Shown here: in pieces, positions 8,181-18,132 of the stretch | Layout: every line of letters starts with the position of its first letter | How positions within the stretch are numbered: the stretch's first letter is position 1 | NCBI GenBank assembly: GCA_000621405.1 | Contig: JHYK01000003.1 | Span: 173,146-237,145, forward strand | DNA: 64,000 nt | From: Lachnospiraceae bacterium AC3007 | GTDB lineage: Bacteria; Bacillota; Clostridia; Lachnospirales; Lachnospiraceae | Direction of reading: 5' to 3' | Position numbers and translations under genes: made by a program | Notes under the pieces: generated by a model | Database searches by the model: none | What the model saw: the letters and a program-made list of their open reading frames with translations, nothing else | Told to the model about the DNA's origin: nothing

Positions 8181-9223
8181 AATATAAGGATCAAAAGGAA
8201 AATGAAGCCAGGATAAAGGCTGATCTTATATCGAAGGAGATGCCGCCTTTTGTGAGGCAGTTCTTCATGACAGAAGAGAATCATCTGTCCGGGATGACGC
8301 TCTATTCTTATGCTTCGCAGCTGAAGACCTTTTTTGAATTCCTTGCAGCAAATAATCCGTATTTTGCTTCAAAGGACATAAGATCCATAAGCACTGATGA
8401 CATGGGACTTCTTACTGACGCAGACATAGCCGAATTCCTGCATGATCTCAGGATGCCCAAAAAGAGGAAGAGTAATTCGGGGTATTCTGTCTGCTCTGAG
8501 ACTACCATTATGCATTATATGGTCTCTCTAAACAGGCTTTTCAATTATCTCGCGGCCCACAGGTATATAAGGTCCAATCCTGTCGAGCTTATAAAAAGGG
8601 GCAGGGTCAAGAAAAAAGAGATTGTATATCTTGAGCGTGACGAAAAAAAGGATTTCATGTCCGTCATTGAATCCGGCGAAGGTCTGACTAACCGTCAGAA
8701 AAAATTCCACGATCTTAAGACTTCCAAAAGAGATACAGCCATCTGTACGATCTTTCTTGACACAGGTATCCGAGTATCCGAGCTTGTAGGAATGAATATC
8801 AACGATATCAATTTTATAAAGCACGGTATAAGGGTCTTCAGGAAGGGCGGTAACTTTGATACCGTATATATGAGCGATAAGGCTGAAGAGGTCCTGTCGG
8901 ATTATCTTGAAAACGGAAGGCCCTCCTATAAGCCTTCCGATAAAGAGGAAGCTGTGTTCTTAAACAGATCCGGAAGCCGGATAAGCGTAAGATCTGTCGA
9001 AAAACTTGTCAAGAAATATATGCTCTCATCCGTCCCCGATAAGGCGGACCGTATAACGCCGCATAAGCTCCGCACCACATTTGCGGAAAACATGCTCTTA
9101 AAGACCGGAGATGTAGAGAAGGTCCAGAAGCTTATGGGGCATTCTTCCATATCCAGCACCATGCATTATGTCACGAGCACCGAGGAGGCTATCGAGGCGG
9201 TGCGAAACCTCTCCCAGGACTGA
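8177..9223 (+). CDS. Tyrosine recombinase (XerC/D-like)
   Basis: The 348-residue protein has an N-terminal SAM-like core-binding domain (about residues 25-125) and a catalytic domain with the expected residues: R in DTGIRVSELVG, HKLR near residue 295, the GHSSISSTMHYV segment holding the second His, and the nucleophilic Tyr in HYV. It resembles chromosome-dimer-resolving XerC/XerD enzymes, but there is an insertion between FVDL-type and catalytic parts (REKKDFMSVIESGEGL... region), so a site-specific integrase role is possible. No integration site, excisionase or phage genes lie nearby, and it is translationally coupled to rluD, which argues for a housekeeping gene. Confidence 0.88.
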   Translation: MKYKDQKENEARIKADLISKEMPPFVRQFFMTEENHLSGMTLYSYASQLKTFFEFLAANNPYFASKDIRSISTDDMGLLTDADIAEFLHDLRMPKKRKSNSGYSVCSETTIMHYMVSLNRLFNYLAAHRYIRSNPVELIKRGRVKKKEIVYLERDEKKDFMSVIESGEGLTNRQKKFHDLKTSKRDTAICTIFLDTGIRVSELVGMNINDINFIKHGIRVFRKGGNFDTVYMSDKAEEVLSDYLENGRPSYKPSDKEEAVFLNRSGSRISVRSVEKLVKKYMLSSVPDKADRITPHKLRTTFAENMLLKTGDVEKVQKLMGHSSISSTMHYVTSTEEAIEAVRNLSQD

Positions 9224-9234
9224 TCTTAAGGCTA

Positions 9235-9263
9235 TTTTATTGTGTTGATTTTAGTAGTATAAT
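9235..9263 (+). promoter_or_regulatory. Promoter of galK
   Basis: A perfect -10 box TATAAT lies at 9258-9263, 42 bases before the galK start. The -35 match (TTTATT, 16 bases upstream) is weak. Confidence 0.5.
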
Positions 9264-9305
9264 AATGTAGTTGTGCGTTGATTTTTATCCGACTGGAGAG
9301 GTGTT

Positions 9306-10481
9306 ATGATCGATAAGGCTCTTGAATGTTTTAAGGACATGTTTGGATCTGATGGGGACATCAGATGCTATTTTGCGCCCGGCAGAGTTAATCTCATCGG
9401 CGAGCATACAGATTATAACGGCGGGCATGTGTTTCCCTGCGCGCTTACAATGGGCAATTACGGCGTCGCAAGGAAGCGGGATGACAGGATGCTCCGCTGG
9501 TATAATATGACCTATCCTCATGAGGGAGTGCAGGAGAAGAGCCTTGATGAACTTGTTCCCAATGACAACGGCCTCTGGTATGATTACCAGCACGGAGTGC
9601 TCTGGGCGATGCAAAAGGCCGGCATTGAGATCCCGTTCGGATACGATATGGTAATGATCGCCGATCTTCCGGCCGGTTCGGGACTGTCGGCTTCCGCTTC
9701 CATAGAGGAGCTTGCGGCTGTCATAGTAAGAGATCTTAATGAACTTCCGATCTCCATGGTAGACTGTGCGAGATTCGGACAGATCTCGGAAAATGACTAT
9801 AATGGGAGCAATACCGGTATCATGGATCAGTTTGCTTCCGCAATGGGGAAAAAGGATCACGCAATATTTCTTGATACCGCTGATCTCAGTTACGAATATG
9901 TCCCGCTCAATCTTAAAGATGAGAAGATCATCGTCACCAATTCCAGGGTGAAGCATAATCTCACCGAGAATTCATACAATTCATACAATACAAGACGCAA
10001 AGAGAGCGAGGAAGCTCTTGCCGATCTCAGGAAGATACTTGATATCGATTCTCTGGGAGAGCTTGACGAGGAGACTTTCGACAGCAACTGCATGAGCATA
10101 CAGAGTGAAGTATGCCGGAAGAGAGCCCGACATGCAGTATATGAAAACAGACGCACGATCAGGGCTGTAACGGCTCTTCAGAACGGAGATCTTGAGGCCT
10201 TCGGCAAGCTCATGATCGATTCACATGTATCTTTGAGAGACGATTATGCAGTATCCTGTGAAGAAGTAGATATCCTTGTCGATGAGGCTCTGAAGCTTCC
10301 CGGAGTAATAGGCTCCAGGATCACGGGGGGAGGCTTCGGCGGATGCACGGTATCTATAGTGAAGAATGAATCTGTGGACAGATTCACAGGTGATCTTGGA
10401 AGGATATACAGGGAGCGCACGGGCATAGAAGCCGAGTTCTATATCACCGATGCAGGTGACGGCGCCGGACGGATCAGATGA
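9306..10481 (+). CDS. galK: Galactokinase
   Basis: GalK phosphorylates alpha-D-galactose to galactose 1-phosphate in the Leloir pathway. The 391-residue GHMP-family protein shows the galactokinase signature GRVNLIGEHTDYNGG (about residues 27-41), the ATP-binding motif LPAGSGLSASASIE, the catalytic region SNTGIMDQFASAMGK, and the C-terminal RITGGGFGGCTVSIV. ATG at 9306 has GGAGAGG upstream. No galE or galT is in the window; galU lies at 45 kb. The stop overlaps the next ABC gene (ATGA), an unexpected coupling of a sugar kinase with a multidrug-type exporter. Confidence 0.95.
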   Translation: MIDKALECFKDMFGSDGDIRCYFAPGRVNLIGEHTDYNGGHVFPCALTMGNYGVARKRDDRMLRWYNMTYPHEGVQEKSLDELVPNDNGLWYDYQHGVLWAMQKAGIEIPFGYDMVMIADLPAGSGLSASASIEELAAVIVRDLNELPISMVDCARFGQISENDYNGSNTGIMDQFASAMGKKDHAIFLDTADLSYEYVPLNLKDEKIIVTNSRVKHNLTENSYNSYNTRRKESEEALADLRKILDIDSLGELDEETFDSNCMSIQSEVCRKRARHAVYENRRTIRAVTALQNGDLEAFGKLMIDSHVSLRDDYAVSCEEVDILVDEALKLPGVIGSRITGGGFGGCTVSIVKNESVDRFTGDLGRIYRERTGIEAEFYITDAGDGAGRIR

Positions 10482-12265
10482 GACAGAAAAGATCTTATGA
10501 GGATATATCCACAGGAGAGTGTCTTAAGACCTTAGGGTCTTTGGTCGGCGAATTCAGGCTGCCTTCATTTCTTACACCCCTTTGCATGATAGCAGAGGTC
10601 ATAATGGAGATGATGATCCCTCTTCTCATGGCTACCATCATAGATGACGGTGTCAATGCCGGTAATATGAATGTAATATTGAGGACCGGAGGGATGATGC
10701 TCGTCCTTGCCTTATTCGGTCTTGCTGCGGGTATAGGAGGGGGTGTCTTCGGGGCAAAGGCTTCAGCCGGCCTTGCCATGAACTTAAGATCCAAAATGTT
10801 TCGCAGCATACAGGATTATTCTTTTAAGAACATAGACAGGTTCTCCACTTCGGGTCTTATCACTCGTCTTACCACAGATGTCACCAATATACAGAACGCT
10901 TATCAGATACTCTTAAGGATGGCCATGCGTGCTCCGATGTCGCTTCTTATCGCCATGACGATGGCTATGGTGATAAGCTTCAGACTGTCTCTGATATATC
11001 TTATCGCTGTCATATTTCTCGCAGTTTTTCTTTTTGCGATCATAAGAAAGGTATCCGTGTATTTCAGGCAGGTATTTGAAAAATATGATGACCTCAACTC
11101 CTCTGTTCAGGAGAATGTCTCAGCCATAAGAGTGGTTAAGGCTTATGTGAGGGAGGAATATGAAAAGGACAAGTTTGACAAGGCTGTCGGTAATCTGTAC
11201 AGGCTTTTTGTAAAGGCTGAGTCACTGATGGTGACAAATATGCCTGTCATGCAGGCTACTGTGTATACCTGTATCCTGCTGATAAGCTGGTTCGGGGCGA
11301 ATGCCATCCTTCAGGATGAGCTTACGACAGGAGAGCTCATGAGCCTTCTGGCTTACTGCATGAGCATTCTCATGTCCCTTATGATGCTCTCCATGATATT
11401 TGTGATGTTGACGATGTCACTGGCCTCGGCGCAGAGAGTAGTGGAAGTCATAAAGGAAAAAAGTGATATAACCGATCCCGAAGATCCAGTGATGCAGATC
11501 AAGGACGGTTCCGTGGAGTTTTGCGGAGTTGATTTCGGTTATAACGACACAGCAGAGGAATATGTACTTAAGGACATCGATCTGTCAGTAAGATCCGGAG
11601 AGGTCATCGGTATAATAGGGGGCACCGGATCCGGTAAGTCATCTCTCGTAAGCCTTATTCCGAGACTGTACGATGTATCAGAGGGATCCGTGAAGGTCGG
11701 AGGTGTCGATGTAAGACAATATTCTCTTAAGACTCTCAGGGATCAGGTATCCATGGTGCTTCAGAAAAATAATCTGTTTTCGGGTACTGTGATCGAAAAC
11801 CTCAGATGGGGCAATGAGGATGCCGGCATTGAGGAGTGCAGATGGGCCTGTGCCCTTTCCGGCGCGGATGAATTCGTAGAAAAGATGCAGGGCGGATATG
11901 AGGCTCACATCGATCAGGGAGGAGCCAATCTCTCCGGCGGACAGAGACAGAGGCTTTGCATAGCAAGAGCACTGATAAAGAAGCCTAAGATCATTATCTT
12001 TGACGATTCCACTTCAGCTGTGGACACTGCGACTGATGCAAAGATCAGAAAAGCCTTAAATGAAAATCTTCCCGATATGACAGTGTTCATAATAGCTCAG
12101 AGGATCAATTCGGTGATGAATGCAGACAGGATAATAGTCATGGATGACGGTGTGATATCGGATATCGGAACACATGAGGAGCTGCTTGCTTCTTCCGAGA
12201 TATACAGGGATGTATACGAGTCTCAGACAAACGGTAACGGTGATTTTGACGGCATTGCTTCATAG
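10478..12265 (+). CDS. ABC exporter half-transporter with degenerate ATP site residues
   Basis: This 595-residue protein is a type IV (TmrAB/LmrCD-like) exporter subunit with six membrane helices (about 20-310) fused to a nucleotide-binding domain. Walker A is GGTGSGKSS (about residue 381) and the signature LSGGQ is intact (about 485). The Walker B segment reads IIIFDDSTSAVD, where the catalytic glutamate is replaced by Asp. The H-loop is IAQR instead of IAHR. These changes mark the non-hydrolysing site of a heterodimer. The partner is the next gene, 20 bases downstream. Substrate is unknown; drugs, lipids or peptides are all possible. Confidence 0.9.
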   Translation: MRQKRSYEDISTGECLKTLGSLVGEFRLPSFLTPLCMIAEVIMEMMIPLLMATIIDDGVNAGNMNVILRTGGMMLVLALFGLAAGIGGGVFGAKASAGLAMNLRSKMFRSIQDYSFKNIDRFSTSGLITRLTTDVTNIQNAYQILLRMAMRAPMSLLIAMTMAMVISFRLSLIYLIAVIFLAVFLFAIIRKVSVYFRQVFEKYDDLNSSVQENVSAIRVVKAYVREEYEKDKFDKAVGNLYRLFVKAESLMVTNMPVMQATVYTCILLISWFGANAILQDELTTGELMSLLAYCMSILMSLMMLSMIFVMLTMSLASAQRVVEVIKEKSDITDPEDPVMQIKDGSVEFCGVDFGYNDTAEEYVLKDIDLSVRSGEVIGIIGGTGSGKSSLVSLIPRLYDVSEGSVKVGGVDVRQYSLKTLRDQVSMVLQKNNLFSGTVIENLRWGNEDAGIEECRWACALSGADEFVEKMQGGYEAHIDQGGANLSGGQRQRLCIARALIKKPKIIIFDDSTSAVDTATDAKIRKALNENLPDMTVFIIAQRINSVMNADRIIVMDDGVISDIGTHEELLASSEIYRDVYESQTNGNGDFDGIAS

Positions 12266-12285
12266 AACATGCTGAGGGATATAAG

Positions 12286-14223
12286 ATGGCAGAGGAAAAG
12301 GTAAGAGAGATAAGGGGGCCGGGAGGCTCAGGCCGCATGGCGGGAAGACCCAGAGTCAAGGTTAAAGACCCGGGGAAGCTTTTTGCGCGCACCATGAGCT
12401 ACATGACACGTAAATATACGCCTCATCTGATCCTGGTTTCTTTGTGCATCCTTATCGGTGTCCTTGCATCTGTACAGGGGACACTCTTTATCAGAAACCT
12501 TATAGATGACTATATAATGCCGCTGTTAAAGAGCGGAAGTACCGATCTAACCGATCTTTCGCGTGCTATCACACGTGTCGGTATATTTTACCTTATCGGA
12601 GTCATATCGACTTATATCAATCAGCGCATCATGATATATGTGACCCAGGGAACTATGCTTGAGATCAGGAAGGAGCTCTTTTTCAAGATGGAATCCCTTC
12701 CGATCAGATATTTTGACACGCATCCTCATGGTGATATCATGTCAATATATACTAACGATACGGACACATTAAGACAGATGATATCTCAGGCGATACCTCA
12801 GTTTTTTCAGAGCCTCATCACTATCGTATCCGTGTTCGTGAGCATGCTCATTCTCAGTATCCCGCTAACAGCCGTTTCACTTCTTATGGTCGGGGTCATG
12901 CTTTTTTCTGCAGGTGCCCTGGGCAAGAGATCGGGAGCAGGCTTTATCGGGCAGCAGAAGTCGCTCGGTGAGCTCAACGGATACATAGAAGAGATGATGA
13001 CAGGACAGAAGGTCGTCAAGGTCTTCAATCATGAGAAGAAGTCCATAGAGACCTTCGATGAAAAAAATAAGAACCTGTTTGAATCGGCCTACAGTGCCAA
13101 CAAATTTGCGAATATGCTGGGGCCGGTCAACATGCAGATGGGTAATCTCAGTTATGTGCTGTGCGCAGCCATAGGCGGAGCACTCGCATTATACGGAAAG
13201 GGATCACTCACTATCGGAGCTCTTGCAAGCTTTCTGACCTTCAACAGGAGCTTTAATATGCCGATCAATCAGATATCGATGCAGTTCAATTCGGTGCTCA
13301 TGGCTCTTGCGGGCGCCGAGCGCATATTCAAACTGCTGGATGAAGAGCCTGAGAAGGATGACGGCTATGTGACTCTTACAAATGCCATCGTCGATGAAGA
13401 CGGAAGCATACATCCTACAAAGGAACATACCAAGGTATGGGCCTGGGAGCATTATCACAAGGATACAGGCCTCACGGATTACAAGCTCCTTGAGGGAGAT
13501 ATTGTTATGTCCGGAGTGGATTTCGGATATACGGATGACAAGATAGTCCTTCATGACGTGGAGGTCTTTGCCCGTCCCGGCCAGAAGATCGCATTTGTCG
13601 GATCCACAGGCGCAGGCAAGACTACTATTACTAATCTTATCAACAGGTTTTATGATATCCAGGATGGCAAGATAAGGTATGACGGCATCAATGTGAATAA
13701 GATCAGGAAATCCGATCTCAGGCGTTCACTAGGTATGGTGTTGCAGGATACGCATTTATTTACAGGAACAGTGAAGGAGAATATAAGATTCGGTAAGCTG
13801 GACGCCACGGATGAAGAGATAGTTGCGGCAGCCCGTCTGGCCAATGCTCATGCGTTCATAAAGAGGCTTCCCGAAGGCTATGATACGGTGCTCACAGGTG
13901 ACGGAGCCAATCTCTCAATGGGACAGAGACAGCTTCTTGCGATAGCAAGGGCCGCTGTCGCCGATCCTCCGGTACTGATACTTGATGAAGCCACGAGCTC
14001 CATAGATACCAGGACGGAACGGATCATACAGGACGGGATGGACAGGCTCATGCGCGGGCGCACTACATTTGTGATAGCGCACAGACTGTCTACCGTAAGG
14101 AACGCCGACTGTATCATGGTACTTGAGCAGGGGCGTATCATTGAAAGAGGAACTCATGACGAGCTCATGGCCCGTCAAGGAAAATACTATAATCTATATA
14201 TGGGGAATGGAATATCAGCATGA
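12286..14223 (+). CDS. ABC exporter half-transporter, catalytic partner
   Basis: This is the second subunit of the heterodimer: 645 residues, basic N-terminal extension of about 30 residues (GGPGGSGRMAGRPRVKVK type), six membrane helices and a nucleotide-binding domain. Walker A is GSTGAGKTT (about 438), Walker B has the canonical ILDEATSSID with the catalytic Glu (about 563), and the H-loop is IAHR. Its own signature is altered to LSMGQ, which pairs with the degenerate Walker B of the first subunit. About 45 residues are inserted before the NBD (DEDGSIHPTKEHTKVW region). ATGA overlap joins it to trkA. Confidence 0.9.
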   Translation: MAEEKVREIRGPGGSGRMAGRPRVKVKDPGKLFARTMSYMTRKYTPHLILVSLCILIGVLASVQGTLFIRNLIDDYIMPLLKSGSTDLTDLSRAITRVGIFYLIGVISTYINQRIMIYVTQGTMLEIRKELFFKMESLPIRYFDTHPHGDIMSIYTNDTDTLRQMISQAIPQFFQSLITIVSVFVSMLILSIPLTAVSLLMVGVMLFSAGALGKRSGAGFIGQQKSLGELNGYIEEMMTGQKVVKVFNHEKKSIETFDEKNKNLFESAYSANKFANMLGPVNMQMGNLSYVLCAAIGGALALYGKGSLTIGALASFLTFNRSFNMPINQISMQFNSVLMALAGAERIFKLLDEEPEKDDGYVTLTNAIVDEDGSIHPTKEHTKVWAWEHYHKDTGLTDYKLLEGDIVMSGVDFGYTDDKIVLHDVEVFARPGQKIAFVGSTGAGKTTITNLINRFYDIQDGKIRYDGINVNKIRKSDLRRSLGMVLQDTHLFTGTVKENIRFGKLDATDEEIVAAARLANAHAFIKRLPEGYDTVLTGDGANLSMGQRQLLAIARAAVADPPVLILDEATSSIDTRTERIIQDGMDRLMRGRTTFVIAHRLSTVRNADCIMVLEQGRIIERGTHDELMARQGKYYNLYMGNGISA

Positions 14224-15593
14224 AGATCATAATCGTAGGTTGCGGAAAAGTAGGTTCGTCTCTGGCAATAGCTCTGTCAAAGGAAGGTCATGACATCACT
14301 GTCATAGACACAGACAGGGACGTGGTCAATCTTACAGCGGGAAGCGGAGACATGATAGGTATTGAGGGCAACGGAGCATCCCTCAGTGTTCAGAAGGAGG
14401 CAGGCATAGCTAACGCCGAGGTCCTGGTGGCCACGACGGTTTCGGATGAACTGAACATGCTCTGCTGTCTCATCGCCAAGAAGTCAAATAAGAACATTAA
14501 GACCATAGTAAGAGTCAGGAATCCAATCTATCTGGACGAGGTAAGCTTCTTCAGAGAGGAACTGGGCCTTACAATGGTAATCAATCCGGAACTTGCCGCT
14601 GCAAGAGAGATAGCCCGTCTTTTGAGATTCCCGTCAGCCATGAAGATAGACACGCTGTCCGGCGGTAGAGTGGAGATGTTGAAGTTCAAGATAGAAAAGG
14701 ATTCGCCGCTTGCCGGACAGAAGATAATGGATCTGGCTCAGGATATCAGGAATTCCGTTCAGATCTGTGCCGTAGAGCGTGGAGATGATGTGCTCATAGC
14801 AAACGGCTCTACCGTGCTCATGGAGGAGGACAGGGTATCATTCCTCGCTTCGCCTCTTAATGCTTCGAGGTTTTTCAAGACCATTCATATAGAGACACAT
14901 GCGGTCAAGGATGCCATGATAATAGGCGGCAGCAAGCTGGCATATTATCTTGCCAAGCAGCTTTTGGACACAGGCATAGAGGTCAAGATCATCGAGCGTA
15001 AAAAATCCCGCTGCATAGAGCTTGATGAGGCTCTTACAAACGCTACCATAATCAACGGAGACGGCACAGAGGAGACAGTCATCATGGAAGAGGGCCTGGA
15101 CAGAGCCCAGGCTGTAGTAGCTCTCACCAATATCGATGAAGAGAATATCCTCCTTTCACTGTACGCAAAGAAGCAGAATCCCAAAGCCAAGATCATCACC
15201 AAGGTAAATCGTATGATGTTTGACTCCATCGTGGAGGAGATCGATGTAGGTACCATAGTACACACGAGAAGCATTGTGGCTGATCTCGTCAATGCCACGA
15301 TAAGATCGATGCAGAATTCTATGGGGCGAAGCCAGGTGGAGACATTGGTCAATATCCTTGACGGCAAGGCGGAAGCTTTGGAATTTGTCATAAGGGAGGA
15401 GTCCGAGATAACCGATGTCCCTCTGCAGGAGCTTAAGCTCAAGGATGATGTCATTGTTGCGTGCATAAGACGCCGGAATAATGTGATGTATCCCAAGGGC
15501 GGCAATACTATCAAGGTTGGTGACAGAGTCGTTATCGTGACTACACACAGAGGACTCGACGATATTACGGATATCCTTGAAGATCAGAGGTAA
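14220..15593 (+). CDS. trkA: Potassium uptake regulatory protein TrkA
   Basis: TrkA is the cytoplasmic NAD(H)-binding gating ring of the Trk potassium channel. The 457-residue protein is a tandem of two RCK units. The first Rossmann fold starts IIIVGCGKVGSSLA and the second AMIIGGSKLAYYLA (about residue 230). Each is followed by a TrkA-C subdomain, the second ending in GGNTIKVGDRVVIVTTHR. The length matches full two-domain TrkA. The gene is followed five bases later by trkH, its membrane partner, so the pair forms a complete system. Confidence 0.94.
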   Translation: MKIIIVGCGKVGSSLAIALSKEGHDITVIDTDRDVVNLTAGSGDMIGIEGNGASLSVQKEAGIANAEVLVATTVSDELNMLCCLIAKKSNKNIKTIVRVRNPIYLDEVSFFREELGLTMVINPELAAAREIARLLRFPSAMKIDTLSGGRVEMLKFKIEKDSPLAGQKIMDLAQDIRNSVQICAVERGDDVLIANGSTVLMEEDRVSFLASPLNASRFFKTIHIETHAVKDAMIIGGSKLAYYLAKQLLDTGIEVKIIERKKSRCIELDEALTNATIINGDGTEETVIMEEGLDRAQAVVALTNIDEENILLSLYAKKQNPKAKIITKVNRMMFDSIVEEIDVGTIVHTRSIVADLVNATIRSMQNSMGRSQVETLVNILDGKAEALEFVIREESEITDVPLQELKLKDDVIVACIRRRNNVMYPKGGNTIKVGDRVVIVTTHRGLDDITDILEDQR

Positions 15594-15598
15594 GTAAA

Positions 15599-17041
15599 GT
15601 GAACTTTGCAAGTGTATTATTTCTTTTAGGAAAACTGATACAGATAGAAGGCGCGCTTTTTATCGCACCTGCCGTGGTTTCCTTATTCTACGGCGAAAAG
15701 CAGGGACTAGTATATTTTATCGCAGCGATATCCTGTGCCGTACTCGGCTGGCTTATCACTCTTCACCGGGTTAAAGAACAGAATTATTATGCAAAGGAAG
15801 GGTTTATAGCCGTTGCTCTGGGATGGATAGTGATGTCCGTGGCCGGATGTCTGCCTTTCGTCTTTACGGGTGAGATCCCTTCATTCACGGATGCGTTTTT
15901 TGAGACGGTGTCAGGTTTTACGACCACAGGATCGAGTATTCTTTCAGATGTTGAAAAGCTTTCGCACTGTTCGCTTTTCTGGAGGAGTTTTACCCACTGG
16001 ATAGGCGGAATGGGAGTTTTTGTCTTCATGCTCGCCGTACTCCCTATGACGGGAGCGCAGAACATGCATCTTTTAAGATCCGAGTCACCGGGACCCGATG
16101 TCGGAAAGTTGGTTCCGAAGCTTAAGGATTCCGCCAAGATCCTTTATATCATTTATTTTGGTATGACTGTTCTGGAGATAGTCCTTTTGCTCATCACCGG
16201 TATGCCGTTATTTGATTCCATCACACTTTCCTTCGGCACCGCGGGCACCGGAGGATTCGGCATCAGGAATTCATCCATTGCCGATTATTCCTATATCCAG
16301 CAGCTGATCTTCTCTATATTCATGATACTTTTCGGCATCAACTTCAACTTTTATTTCTTTATACTGATAAGACACAGCATAAAGGAAGCGCTGAATATAG
16401 AGGAGGTAAGGGTATATCTTGGCCTTATCGCAGTCTCCACGGCTGCAATAATGTATAATGCAAGACATATGTTTGAAAGCCTTTCGGACGGCTTCATCAA
16501 GTCACTTTTCCAGGTCGGCTCCATTATAACCACTACCGGTTTTTCAACAGCCGACTTTAATGAATGGCCGGCTCTGTCCAAGACGATACTTGTATGTCTT
16601 ATGTTTGTGGGAGCCTGTGCCGGATCCACCGGAGGCGGATTCAAGATATCCAGGGTCATAATAATGATCAAGTCATATTTAAGAGAGCTGATGCATTTCA
16701 TCCATCCGAGGCTTCTTAAGAATGTGTATATGGACGGCAGGAAGGTCAAGGACGAGACAGTGAACGGAGTAGAGGTTTATCTGCTTTCATATGTTCTTGT
16801 CCTGATAGTATCTGTCATTGTGATAAGTCTTGATGGTTTTGATCTCGAAACAAATTTTACCGCTGTAATGGCGACTTTAAATAATATCGGCCCCGGTCTT
16901 GCAGTCGTAGGACCCACAGGGAATTACTCGGGCTTTTCGATCCTGTCAAAGTATGTGCTTTCATTTGATATGCTTGCAGGCCGCCTTGAGCTCTATCCCA
17001 TGCTCCTTCTTTTTGCACCGGGCACATGGAGAAAGAAATGA
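15599..17041 (+). CDS. trkH: Potassium uptake transmembrane protein TrkH
   Basis: TrkH is the potassium-conducting membrane subunit. The 480-residue protein has around ten hydrophobic helices arranged as four M1-P-M2 repeats, with selectivity-filter-like loops SGFTTTGSSI, GTAGTGGFGI, ITTTGFSTADF and LNNIGPGL. The glycine-rich intramembrane loop CAGSTGGGFKISR is characteristic. GTG at 15599 has AGAGGT upstream. It belongs with trkA; its 3' end overlaps the aminotransferase gene. Confidence 0.93.
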   Translation: MNFASVLFLLGKLIQIEGALFIAPAVVSLFYGEKQGLVYFIAAISCAVLGWLITLHRVKEQNYYAKEGFIAVALGWIVMSVAGCLPFVFTGEIPSFTDAFFETVSGFTTTGSSILSDVEKLSHCSLFWRSFTHWIGGMGVFVFMLAVLPMTGAQNMHLLRSESPGPDVGKLVPKLKDSAKILYIIYFGMTVLEIVLLLITGMPLFDSITLSFGTAGTGGFGIRNSSIADYSYIQQLIFSIFMILFGINFNFYFFILIRHSIKEALNIEEVRVYLGLIAVSTAAIMYNARHMFESLSDGFIKSLFQVGSIITTTGFSTADFNEWPALSKTILVCLMFVGACAGSTGGGFKISRVIIMIKSYLRELMHFIHPRLLKNVYMDGRKVKDETVNGVEVYLLSYVLVLIVSVIVISLDGFDLETNFTAVMATLNNIGPGLAVVGPTGNYSGFSILSKYVLSFDMLAGRLELYPMLLLFAPGTWRKK

Positions 17042-18132
17042 TCACAGGTGAAGCATTTCACGGATCGGATATAGAGAAGATCGAAGAGGTCTACGGTATA
17101 CCCAAAGAGGATATTGTATCTTTTTCAGCCAATGTCAGTCCCATGGGTGTATCGGAGAGATACCTTCAGGGGATCACATCAAAGCTTGACTGTGTAGAGA
17201 GATATCCCGACAGGGAGTACAGGGCCTTAAAGAAGGCCATATCCCTCTACTGCGGTGCAAAAAGTGAGAATATAATAGTTGGAGGAGGATCGACGGAACT
17301 TATCGGAGCTGCTATAAAACAGATGGAATCTCCGAGGGTCATTATAGTCACTCCGGCTTACTCTGAATATGAAAGAAATGTAAAGCAAAGAGGCGGGACT
17401 GTCGAACATTTCTTCTTAAAAGAAGAAGACGGATTTGCTCCGGATATCAGTGAGATCTGCGAAGCCTTAAATGAAAGTCATGACATACTTATAATATGCA
17501 ATCCGGTTAATCCCACATCAACTGCCTTCACTAGGGATGGCATGGAAGCAGTATTAAAACGTTGTGAAAAATGCGGTATTGTCTGTATCGTGGACGAGAC
17601 CTATATTGATTTTGCAGATGAGAGATTTGACGTCACACCTCTGACTGACAGGTTCGGGTGTCTTTTTGTGATAAGGAGCATGTCAAAGTTTTTCTGCGCT
17701 CCCGGGTTACGACTTGGTTACGGTATCACACAGGGAGCAGAACTTAAGGAGAGGATAGAAGAGAGTAAGGATCCGTGGTCAGTGAGCTCGCTTTCAAACG
17801 AGGCAGCGCTTCTCATGCTTTCGGATACGGATCATATTGGAAGAACAAGAGCATATATCAAAGAAGAAAGACAACGCATAATGTCCCTGCTCGATGACAT
17901 GGAGCCGCTTGGGATAAGGTATTACAGACCGGAAGCCAATTTTGTCCTGGTAAGGCTTCCCGAAGGAGGACCTACATCAGGCGGGCTTTTTGAAAGGGCA
18001 GTAAAAGAAGGCATGATGATCAGGGACTGCGCTGATTTTCCGGGACTTGATGACAGATATATCAGGTTCTGCTTTATGAAAAAGGATGATGACGACAGGC
18101 TTATGTCACTTATCAGAAAGGTATATTCTTGA
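17038..18132 (+). CDS. PLP-dependent class I/II aminotransferase (CobD/HisC-like)
   Basis: The protein (about 364 residues) is a fold-type I PLP enzyme. Visible features are VSFSANVSPMG near the N-terminus and YPDREYRALK, which recall threonine-phosphate decarboxylase CobD; a GGGSTELI phosphate loop; DETYIDFAD with the PLP-contacting Asp; and SMSKFFCAPGLRLGYG with the Schiff-base Lys. Cobalamin and histidinol-phosphate genes do not flank it. Since the his operon at 56-61 kb lacks hisC, this gene could supply that step, but CobD-type activity is equally plausible. I prefer ATG at 17038 (GGAG seven bases ahead, ATGA overlap with trkH) over ATG at 17026, which has no ribosome site. Confidence 0.82.
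   Translation: MITGEAFHGSDIEKIEEVYGIPKEDIVSFSANVSPMGVSERYLQGITSKLDCVERYPDREYRALKKAISLYCGAKSENIIVGGGSTELIGAAIKQMESPRVIIVTPAYSEYERNVKQRGGTVEHFFLKEEDGFAPDISEICEALNESHDILIICNPVNPTSTAFTRDGMEAVLKRCEKCGIVCIVDETYIDFADERFDVTPLTDRFGCLFVIRSMSKFFCAPGLRLGYGITQGAELKERIEESKDPWSVSSLSNEAALLMLSDTDHIGRTRAYIKEERQRIMSLLDDMEPLGIRYYRPEANFVLVRLPEGGPTSGGLFERAVKEGMMIRDCADFPGLDDRYIRFCFMKKDDDDRLMSLIRKVYS

Noticed and set aside
8177..9223. Tyrosine recombinase as the integrase of a mobile element
   Set aside because: It is translationally coupled to rluD and has no attachment repeats, excisionase or phage-like genes near it.
10478..14223. The heterodimeric ABC transporter as exporter of the GG-leader peptides
   Set aside because: Neither subunit has an N-terminal C39 peptidase domain needed to cut Gly-Gly leaders, and the genes are more than 10 kb away from the nearer peptide.
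14945..15514. 189-residue minus-strand frame inside trkA
   Set aside because: It is antisense to a well-conserved trkA domain and arises from codon bias.
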